This document shows, in pieces, positions 1 to 4,916 of a DNA stretch of 5,170 nucleotides. Source of the DNA: Candidatus Brocadiia bacterium (GTDB lineage Bacteria; Planctomycetota; PUPC01; DSUN01); NCBI GenBank assembly GCA_016782825.1, contig JADHXT010000280.1, forward strand, positions 1-5,170, given 5' to 3'. The translations under genes were made by a program, and so were the position numbers. The notes under the pieces were generated by a model, which had not been told where the DNA came from, searched no databases, and was given only the letters and a program-made list of their open reading frames with translations. Position 1 is the stretch's first letter. Every line of letters starts with the position of its first letter.

Positions 1-218
1 ATTCCGCCACCCGGGCGCCAGCGGAAGAAGGTGTCGTAGATGTGGATGCCCACTTGGTTGAAGCGCTTGACGAACAGCAGCGGCGCGTCCAGGTGGCGGC
101 GCAGTTCGGGGGAGTCGGCGGGAGGCTTCTGGGCAGCGAGGCCCCACGAGGCGGCCAGCAGCAGGAGGCAGACGAGGGAGCCGTGCAGCACGAGCGGGCG
201 AGAGGGCTTGCGTTCCAC
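1..218 (-). CDS. HzsA-related secreted protein, N-terminal fragment (partial)
   Basis: This is the first 72 codons of a gene that runs off the left edge of the window. The product begins with a basic stretch (ERKPSRP), followed by a hydrophobic core at about residues 9-24 and a likely signal peptidase site near LAA-Q30, so it should be exported. The mature start carries 'PLLFVKRFNQVGIHIYDTFF' (residues 46-65), then 'RWRPGGG'. I recognise this pattern from large planctomycete and Lentisphaerae proteins related to the hydrazine synthase alpha subunit (HzsA middle-domain family). In those proteins it introduces a beta-propeller-like region. The GTG start at 218-216 is chosen because an AAGGAG lies 8 bases upstream and an in-frame TGA lies two codons before it. 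The gene is divergent from the lipoprotein gene to its right. Family membership does not imply anammox chemistry, and the cytochrome-like parts would lie outside the window. Family confidence is moderate; that it is a real exported protein is fairly certain. Confidence 0.72.
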   Translation of the reverse strand, partial: MERKPSRPLVLHGSLVCLLLLAASWGLAAQKPPADSPELRRHLDAPLLFVKRFNQVGIHIYDTFFRWRPGGG

Positions 219-226
219 CAGTCATT

Positions 227-232
227 CTCCTT
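227..232 (-). promoter_or_regulatory. Ribosome binding site for the HzsA-related gene
   Basis: The minus strand reads AAGGAG here, 8 bases before the GTG at 218-216. It decides the start. The nearby ATG on the same strand (225-223) is in another frame and sits too close to this motif. Confidence 0.7.
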
Positions 233-251
233 GTGAGGGATGGCCCCCACC

Positions 252-279
252 AGTGTACACCATCGGCCGTGTGCTGCAA
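252..279 (-). promoter_or_regulatory. Candidate promoter for the HzsA-related gene
   Basis: On the minus strand, TTGCAG (279-274) and TACACT (257-252) are separated by 16 bases, a weak -35 and a fair -10 for the housekeeping sigma factor. Transcription would start near 245 and give a leader of about 27 bases that includes the AAGGAG site. The call is inferred from spacing and partial consensus only. Confidence 0.35.
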
Positions 280-300
280 GCGGCGCAGGCGGCACGAAGC

Positions 301-329
301 TTGACGTGGCCCCCGAGGAGTGCTATTCT
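301..329 (+). promoter_or_regulatory. Candidate promoter for the SH3-like envelope protein gene
   Basis: TTGACG (301-306, five of six matches to the -35 consensus) and TATTCT (324-329, four of six) are separated by the ideal 17 bases. Transcription would start near 336 and leave a leader of about 60 bases before the ATG at 397. The site lies back to back with the minus-strand promoter candidate, with about 21 bases between the two -35 elements, so one regulator could affect both genes. Confidence 0.5.
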
Positions 330-362
330 CCCGCGCCGTCACGGGGTGGAATTGCAGGGGGA

Positions 363-381
363 GCGCAGCCCTGTCCTGCGC
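363..381 (+). promoter_or_regulatory. Leader hairpin abutting the ribosome binding site
   Basis: GCGCAG (363-368) and CTGCGC (376-381) form a perfect 6-base-pair stem with a 7-base loop. The stem ends exactly where the AGGAGG ribosome binding site begins (382-387). It could influence ribosome access to the envelope protein message. There is no U-tract, so it is not a terminator. Confidence 0.35.
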
Positions 382-387
382 AGGAGG
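382..387 (+). promoter_or_regulatory. Ribosome binding site for the envelope protein gene
   Basis: A full AGGAGG lies 9 bases before the ATG at 397. It supports 397 as the start over the longer open frame that begins at 40, which would run through the divergent gene and both promoters. It also favours 397 over the ATG at 415. Confidence 0.75.
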
Positions 388-396
388 AATGCCGGT

Positions 397-1224
397 ATGC
401 CGTGTCCCAAGCTCATGGTGCGAGCGGCGGTGGTGCTGCTCACTTGCGCGGTGCTGTCGTGTTCTGGCGAACGCGTGATGGACGCCAGCAATGACGTTCG
501 CATCCATCCTGGCGACCGGCTGTTCTGTGGGAAAGAGAAGGGGACGGACTGCTATGCGGAGCCTGGGCAGCAGCCTTTGTTCCGTGTGCCGTGGGGCACG
601 ATGGCCACGGCGGAGGAGGTGACGCGGAAGGGCAAGATTCGGTCGGGCTTCGTGCGGTGCACGGTGCAGCACAACGGCTCGCCCGTCCGCGTGTGGCTCT
701 ACAGCATCGACGTGTATGTGGCCGACAAGGACGGGCGCGTGGACGCGCTTACCTGCGGCCAGTTCGAGCGGCGGCTCGCCGCGGGCGATGAGATCTACGC
801 GGGCCGCTTCATGCCCAACGTCCCGTCCAACCCCCTGTTGCGCGAGCCGCACCCGCGTGCTCTGCGGTCTGCCAAGATCAATGTCCCCTCGGACACAGAG
901 CTCGTCATCGAGGAAGTCGTGAACGGCTTCGTGAAGGTCACCTACCGCGACAGCAAGGGCGCCCACGTCGGGTGGCTCACCGCCAAACACGTGGCGCTCA
1001 CACGGTTCTACTGGTTCTACCAGGGCACGTTCATCTTCCTCATGATCGCTCTTCTGATCGGGTTCAATTTCTTCATCGTTCCAGGCCTGCTGGGCGGTCT
1101 CTGCAACTCGGTTACCAAGTCGGTCGGCACAGGGCTGGGCGCAACGAAGGAGTTCGCGTTCGAGACAGCGGCTCGGCTGGCGGAGGGGACCCGCCGGGGC
1201 GTCGAGATATTCTTCAAGCGGTAG
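397..1224 (+). CDS. SH3-like domain envelope protein with lipoprotein-type signal and C-terminal membrane segment
   Basis: I do not recognise a named family for this 275-residue protein. It starts with a short basic region and a hydrophobic core ending in AVLSC, so Cys22 is a plausible lipidation site, although the lipobox is imperfect (Leu rather than a small residue at -2). Residues about 34-108 and 155-200 look like two SH3-like beta modules. The second ends in 'VGWLTAKHV', close to the final strand of bacterial SH3 domains. Four cysteines in the presumed exported part (44, 52, 88, 120) could form disulfides. Residues about 204-233 form a strong aromatic-rich transmembrane segment, followed by a roughly 40-residue tail (LGATKEFAFETAARLAEGTRR) that may be an amphipathic helix. 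The gene has its own promoter candidate, hairpin leader and terminator, so it looks monocistronic. A role in binding a wall or envelope component is an inference from the SH3-like modules. The reading frame is well supported; function is unknown. Confidence 0.75.
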   Translation: MPCPKLMVRAAVVLLTCAVLSCSGERVMDASNDVRIHPGDRLFCGKEKGTDCYAEPGQQPLFRVPWGTMATAEEVTRKGKIRSGFVRCTVQHNGSPVRVWLYSIDVYVADKDGRVDALTCGQFERRLAAGDEIYAGRFMPNVPSNPLLREPHPRALRSAKINVPSDTELVIEEVVNGFVKVTYRDSKGAHVGWLTAKHVALTRFYWFYQGTFIFLMIALLIGFNFFIVPGLLGGLCNSVTKSVGTGLGATKEFAFETAARLAEGTRRGVEIFFKR

Positions 1225-1237
1225 CGCAAGATTGCCG

Positions 1238-1275
1238 CGGGGCGTCTTTCGCCCGTCCTGCCGCCGCCCCGTTTT
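1238..1275 (+). terminator. Candidate rho-independent terminator after the envelope protein gene
   Basis: CGGGGCG (1238-1244) pairs perfectly with CGCCCCG (1265-1271), giving a 7-base-pair GC stem followed directly by TTTT (1272-1275). The stem begins 14 bases after the stop codon. The 20-base loop is long for a terminator and the T-run is short. An alternative smaller hairpin, GGGCG/CGCCC at 1240-1254, competes with it. Confidence 0.45.
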
Positions 1276-1302
1276 GATCCCGCCCCGCCGGTCGGCTAGA
1301 AT
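1274..1302 (+). promoter_or_regulatory. Candidate promoter for the NifU-like/mannosidase/transporter unit
   Basis: TTGATC (1274-1279) and TAGAAT (1297-1302, five of six matches to TATAAT) are separated by exactly 17 bases. Transcription would start near 1309, about 27 bases before the TTG start at 1336. The -35 shares its first two bases with the T-run of the preceding terminator candidate. The promoter also argues against the upstream in-frame GTG at 1306, which would lie just before the transcription start. Confidence 0.55.
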
Positions 1303-1322
1303 GGTGTGTGGCACGACGGATT

Positions 1323-1327
1323 AGGAG
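1323..1327 (+). promoter_or_regulatory. Ribosome binding site that selects a TTG start
   Basis: AGGAG lies 8 bases before the TTG at 1336. The other in-frame candidate, the GTG at 1306, has no comparable purine motif upstream. This site is the main reason for starting the NifU-like protein at 1336. Confidence 0.6.
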
Positions 1328-1335
1328 ACGGAGCC

Positions 1336-1614
1336 TTGGCGGCTCAGCAACCGAAGCCCAACGGACTCGCCGCACGCGCCCGGGCGCTCGTGGACGGCGA
1401 GATCCAGCACGCCATCCGCGAGGACGGGGGCGATATCGTCTTCGAGCGCCTCGACGGCCACACCGTGCACGTCCGCATGGGCGGCGTGTGCTGCGTGTGC
1501 CCCTCCGCCCCGCGGACGGTGAAGCTGTTTGTCGAGCGGCGCCTGCGCGACGACGTGAGCCCCGACTTGGTGGTCGAGGCACACTTCGTGAAGCCTTACT
1601 ACATGATGAGATAA
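1336..1614 (+). CDS. NifU-like C-terminal domain protein
   Basis: This 92-residue protein is essentially a single NifU C-terminal (Nfu-type) domain. Proteins with this domain carry and deliver an iron-sulfur cluster in the cytoplasm, usually by pairing the CxxC cysteines of two subunits. The family pattern is clear: an N-terminal helix (RARALVDGEIQHAIREDGGDI, with the conserved DGG at 30-32), a beta hairpin (HTVHVRMGG), then 'CCVCPSA' at 52-58, where Cys52 and Cys55 form the CxxC followed by Pro, then a helix (TVKLFVERRLRDDV). A third cysteine, Cys53, sits inside the motif where glycine is usual. The C-terminal end, 'HFVKPYYMMR', is unlike typical Nfu proteins. Translation is inferred to begin at TTG. 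The gene follows its own promoter and probably leads the mannosidase unit, but no functional link to sugar use is visible. It could be a general Fe-S carrier or a specialised one. Confidence 0.85.
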   Translation: MAAQQPKPNGLAARARALVDGEIQHAIREDGGDIVFERLDGHTVHVRMGGVCCVCPSAPRTVKLFVERRLRDDVSPDLVVEAHFVKPYYMMR

Positions 1615-1615
1615 C

Positions 1616-1631
1616 GCTCCCGTACGGGAGC
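1616..1631. repeat. Perfect 16-base palindrome after the NifU-like stop codon
   Basis: The sequence GCTCCCGTACGGGAGC is perfectly self-complementary and starts one base after the TAA at 1612-1614. As RNA it would form a 6-base-pair stem with a GUAC loop. As DNA it could be a binding site for a dimeric regulator. No T-run follows it, so it is a poor terminator candidate. Confidence 0.5.
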
Positions 1632-1641
1632 CTCGCGATGG

Positions 1642-1662
1642 GGGACGGCACGCGGTCGTCCT
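1642..1662 (+). promoter_or_regulatory. Intercistronic stem-loop 2
   Basis: GGACG (1643-1647) pairs with CGTCC (1657-1661). The stem extends inward by a G-U pair and a C-G pair and outward by one G-U pair, leaving a 5-base ACGCG loop. The stem is GC-rich and could arise by chance, but it sits in line between two other hairpins. Confidence 0.3.
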
Positions 1663-1671
1663 GCAAATCCA

Positions 1672-1701
1672 TCAAGGCGGTGCCAAACGGCGTTGCCTTG
1701 G
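1672..1701 (+). promoter_or_regulatory. Intercistronic stem-loop 3, abutting the mannosidase ribosome binding site
   Basis: CAAGGC (1673-1678) pairs with GCCTTG (1695-1700), continues through three G-U pairs (1679-1681 with 1692-1694) and closes with GCC/GGC (1682-1684 with 1689-1691) around an AAAC loop. This gives 12 consecutive pairs, or 13 if U1672-G1701 is counted. The G-U pairs work only in the plus-strand transcript, which favours a structure acting as RNA in the mannosidase message. The hairpin touches the GGAAGG ribosome binding site at 1701-1706, so it could tune translation. It has no T-run and is unlikely to be a terminator. Confidence 0.45.
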
Positions 1702-1712
1702 GAAGGACATGA

Positions 1713-4700
1713 ATGGCCAAGGGACATCAGAAAGTCGTCCGCCGCTCGCTCACCGACGCCGAGTGGCTCCAGCTTCGGTTCCGCGACGTGCACCGCTGGC
1801 GCGAGCTGGCCTCGCACCCCACCGAGGACTGGCAGGTCCACGACGCCGAGTATCCCGCGCCCGGGGTGGTGCAGCCCGTGGGCCACTGGCGGCGCATCCA
1901 GGACGGCGAGATGTTCGGCGGCCCCGATGCCACCGTGCTGTTCCGAGGCACCGCCGAGGTGCCGCCGGCCTTCGCCGGCCAGCCCGTGCTCTTCTCGCTG
2001 GCCACGCCCACCGAGATGCTCGTGCGCGTGGACGGCCGGCTGGCGGACGGCCTCGACCCCAACCGCTCCGAGATGCCCCTCGTGCGCCACGCCCAGGGCG
2101 GCGAGCGCTTCGCCATCGACCTCGAATGCTACGTACGCAGCGCCCCCGACGACACGCGGGTGAAGACCGGCCTCGGCTGGGGCTGCATGCAGCCGTGGCA
2201 ATCGCCGCGCCTCGTGGTGCCCGACCGCGTGGTGGAGCAGTTCGTCCACGACTTCGAGGTGCCCCTCGACGCCGCGCTCTGCCCCCAGGTGGACGACGAC
2301 GTGCGCGACCACCTGCTGCACCACCTCGATGAGGCGATGAAGTTCGTCGACCGCGACACCACCGACCGCGCCGCCTACCACGCCAGCCTCGCCGCGGCCC
2401 GCAAGCACCTGTGGCAGCACGTCTATCGCGCCCGCAGTCTGGGCGGCCAGGGCCGACTCGCCCTCGTCGGCCACAGCCACGTGGACGTGGCCTACCACTG
2501 GCGCACCCGCCAGGGCGTGCGCAAGAACGCCCGCACCACCGTCGTCCAGCTCGCGCTCATGGACGAATACACCGAGTTCCGCTACTGCCACACACAGCCC
2601 TACGTCTACGAGCAGCTCAAGGAGCACTGGCCCGAGCTCTTCGAGCGGGTGAAGGACAAGGTGCGCACCGGCCAGTGGGAACTGGTGGGCGGCATGTACG
2701 TCGAGCCCGACTGCAACGTGCCGAGCGGCGAATCGCTCATCCGCCAGTGCCTGCTCGGCCAGCTCTTCTACCAGCGCGAGTTCGGCCGCATCGTGGACAC
2801 CTGCTGGCTGCCCGACGTCTTCGGCAACTCCTGGCTCATGCCGCAGATTCTCGCCAAGAGCGGCATCCGCTACTTCGTCTCCAACAAAATGAGCACGTGG
2901 AACGACACCAACCGCTTCCCCCACACCAACTTCCGCTGGCGCGGCGTGGACGGCACCGAGGTGCTGGCTTGCGTGCCCGCCAGCCACTTCATCTCGTGGC
3001 TCGCACCCGACCAGCTCCTGGCCAATTGGGCCGGCTTCCAGGAGAAGGTCGAGGTCGGCGAATCGATGAACATGTACGGCTTCGGCGATGGCGGCGGCGG
3101 CGCCACACGCGAGATGCTCGAGACGGCCCGCCGCATCAAGCACTTCCCTGGCCTGCCCCACACGCGGCTCGTCACGGCCAAGACTTACCTCGACGAGGCC
3201 TTCCGCCACCCCGAGAAGCTCGCCGTGTGGGACGACGAGCTCTACCTCGAGATGCACCGCGGCGTCACCACCACCAAGGGCAAGCTCAAGTGGCTCAACC
3301 GCCGGTGCGAAGTGACCGCGCGCGAGGCCGAGCTGTGGAGCGTCCTCGCCGAGCCCTACGGCTACACCGTACGGAAGGACAAGCTCGACGCGGCCTGGAA
3401 GCAGATCCTGGTCAACCAGTTTCACGACATCCTCCCCGGCTCCCACACTGCGCCCGTCGGCGTCGAGGCCGAGGAGACCTACGAGGCGGCTCACGGAGCT
3501 TTCTGTGACGTAATGCGTGAGGCCGTGGACCCTGATCTTCTGGGCATTTCCAGCGCGGCAGGCGAAAGCGATTGGTCCACCGTTACCGTATTCAACTCGC
3601 TTCCCTGGCCGGTGACAGGGCTTGTGCGTGCCTTTGCCTACCACGGCACCCCCAGACGCATTGTGGACATGGAGCGACGCGAGGTCCCGAGCCAGATGCT
3701 GCATGCGGACACGCTGGACGCGGGCCAGATCTTCGTGGCCCGCGACGTCCCGCCCTGCGGCTACGCCACGTACTTCATCGAGGAGTATCCAGCAGAGGCC
3801 GGTCGGGTGCTGGGGGCCGCCTCGAAGTCTGCGCCCTCATCACGTCTGAAGGCAACTCCCCGCGTGCTGGAGAACCGCTTCTTCCGCATCCGCCTCAACG
3901 GCAACGGCGAAATCACCCGCCTCCGCGACAAGCGCTGTGGCCGCGACATCGTCCCCAAGGGCGAGAAGGCCAACCGCCTCCAGCTCTTCGAGGACAAGCC
4001 GGGCAACTACGATGCCTGGGACATCGTGCCCATGTACCGCGACAAGGCATGGGAGCTTCCGCCGGCCACATCGGTCGAGGTGGTCGAGACAGGCCCCGTC
4101 CGGGCGGGCATCCGCATCGAGCGCGAGTTCTTCGGCAGCCGCCTCATCCAGCACATCTGGATCTATGCCGACGTTCCGCGCATCGATTTTGAAACGTTCG
4201 TGGACTGGCGCGAGCGCAACAAGCTCCTCAAGGTGGCTTTCCCCGTCAACGTCCTCGCGCGGCACGCCACCTACGACCTGAGCTACGGCGCCATCACCCG
4301 CCCCACCCATCGCAACACCTCGTGGGACCAGGCGAAGTTCGAGGTCTGCGGCCACCAGTGGGCCGACCTCTCCGAGGCCGACTACGGCGTGAGCGTGCTC
4401 AACAACTGCAAGTATGGCTGGGACATCGAGGGCAACGTCATCCGCCTGAGTCTGCTGCGCGGCTCCATCCGCCCCGACCCAGACAGCGACCTCGGTGAGC
4501 ACGAGTTCATGTATTCGCTGTTCCCCCACATGGGCACGTGGCAGGAGGCCGGCACGGCCCGCGCAGCCCACGAGCTCAACTCCCCGCTCTACGCCGCCGG
4601 CGCCCGGCCATCGGGCCATGCGGGCACGCTGCCGCCGCGGCACAGCTTCCTTTCCCTCGACGCGGCGAACGTCCACGTGGGCGCGCTCAAGCCCGCCGAG

Positions 4701-4916
4701 GACGGCGATGGCGCGGTCCTGCGCCTCGTGGAGCAGCACGGCGCCCGCGGCCCGGTCACCGTCACCTTCGACCGGCCCCTCGCCTCGGTCGAGGAGTGCG
4801 ACCTGCTCGAGCGCCGCGAGCGCAAGGTGGAGCACAGCGGCGCGAGCTTCACCACGGCCGTCCAGCCCTTCGAGATCAAGAGCTTTCGGCTCCGATGGTC
4901 GGGGGCGGCACCGTGA
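1713..4916 (+). CDS. GH38 alpha-mannosidase, cytoplasmic MAN2C1-like type
   Basis: This 1067-residue enzyme should hydrolyse terminal alpha-mannosides by a retaining mechanism. Residues about 1-245 form an N-terminal region with a beta-sandwich-like part. The GH38 catalytic domain starts at 'LVGHSHVD' (251-258). Expected zinc ligands are His256, Asp258, Asp368 and His571 (in NQFHDILPGS), and Asp368 in 'WLPDVFG' is the nucleophile. Other family signatures are VEPDCNVPSGESL (330-342), YGFGDGGGG (455-463) and EMHRGVTT (513-520). A helical middle region precedes a beta region, and the large C-terminal sandwich begins near 'LENRFFRIRLNGNGEI' (719-734). Length and motif order match MAN2C1-type enzymes (about 1040 residues) more than the shorter MngB type. 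No signal peptide is present, so it should be cytoplasmic. GGAAGG six bases upstream supports the ATG at 1713. Tyr261 replaces a usual Trp, and codons for 593-715 are atypical. The exact substrate is unknown. Confidence 0.93.
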   Translation: MAKGHQKVVRRSLTDAEWLQLRFRDVHRWRELASHPTEDWQVHDAEYPAPGVVQPVGHWRRIQDGEMFGGPDATVLFRGTAEVPPAFAGQPVLFSLATPTEMLVRVDGRLADGLDPNRSEMPLVRHAQGGERFAIDLECYVRSAPDDTRVKTGLGWGCMQPWQSPRLVVPDRVVEQFVHDFEVPLDAALCPQVDDDVRDHLLHHLDEAMKFVDRDTTDRAAYHASLAAARKHLWQHVYRARSLGGQGRLALVGHSHVDVAYHWRTRQGVRKNARTTVVQLALMDEYTEFRYCHTQPYVYEQLKEHWPELFERVKDKVRTGQWELVGGMYVEPDCNVPSGESLIRQCLLGQLFYQREFGRIVDTCWLPDVFGNSWLMPQILAKSGIRYFVSNKMSTWNDTNRFPHTNFRWRGVDGTEVLACVPASHFISWLAPDQLLANWAGFQEKVEVGESMNMYGFGDGGGGATREMLETARRIKHFPGLPHTRLVTAKTYLDEAFRHPEKLAVWDDELYLEMHRGVTTTKGKLKWLNRRCEVTAREAELWSVLAEPYGYTVRKDKLDAAWKQILVNQFHDILPGSHTAPVGVEAEETYEAAHGAFCDVMREAVDPDLLGISSAAGESDWSTVTVFNSLPWPVTGLVRAFAYHGTPRRIVDMERREVPSQMLHADTLDAGQIFVARDVPPCGYATYFIEEYPAEAGRVLGAASKSAPSSRLKATPRVLENRFFRIRLNGNGEITRLRDKRCGRDIVPKGEKANRLQLFEDKPGNYDAWDIVPMYRDKAWELPPATSVEVVETGPVRAGIRIEREFFGSRLIQHIWIYADVPRIDFETFVDWRERNKLLKVAFPVNVLARHATYDLSYGAITRPTHRNTSWDQAKFEVCGHQWADLSEADYGVSVLNNCKYGWDIEGNVIRLSLLRGSIRPDPDSDLGEHEFMYSLFPHMGTWQEAGTARAAHELNSPLYAAGARPSGHAGTLPPRHSFLSLDAANVHVGALKPAEDGDGAVLRLVEQHGARGPVTVTFDRPLASVEECDLLERRERKVEHSGASFTTAVQPFEIKSFRLRWSGAAP

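Noticed and set aside
1..218. Reading the HzsA-related fragment as proof of an anammox organism
   Set aside because: The motif occurs in many PVC-phylum proteins without hydrazine metabolism, and no cytochrome motif or other anammox gene is visible.
40..396. N-terminal extension of the envelope protein frame
   Set aside because: It would cross the divergent gene, both promoter candidates and the AGGAGG site. The extension looks like random GC-rich translation, while a signal peptide begins right at 397.
1306..1335. GTG at 1306 as the start of the NifU-like protein
   Set aside because: There is no ribosome binding site upstream, and it lies at or before the predicted transcription start. The TTG at 1336 has AGGAG at 8-base spacing and gives a normal domain start.
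1616..1631. Palindrome as a rho-independent terminator
   Set aside because: No T-run follows, and the mannosidase has no evident promoter of its own, so termination here would leave it silent.
1709..2332. ATG at 1709 as the mannosidase start
   Set aside because: It is in a different frame, giving an Arg/Pro-rich product. The ATG at 1713 opens the frame that carries all the GH38 motifs.
2411..3508. 365-codon plus-strand open frame inside the mannosidase gene
   Set aside because: It is out of frame with the mannosidase and composed mostly of Arg, Pro, Ala and Gly, as expected from a shifted reading of GC-rich codons.
1599..3704. 701-codon open frame on the minus strand opposite the mannosidase gene
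   Set aside because: It mirrors the GC-rich codons of the mannosidase. The translation is low-complexity (rich in Ala, Val, His, Leu, Glu), shows no domain I recognise, and lies opposite a gene with all GH38 motifs intact.
3840..4835. 331-codon minus-strand open frame opposite the mannosidase C-terminal half
   Set aside because: Same composition effect: there is no recognisable motif, and the plus-strand frame encodes a conserved GH38 C-terminal region.
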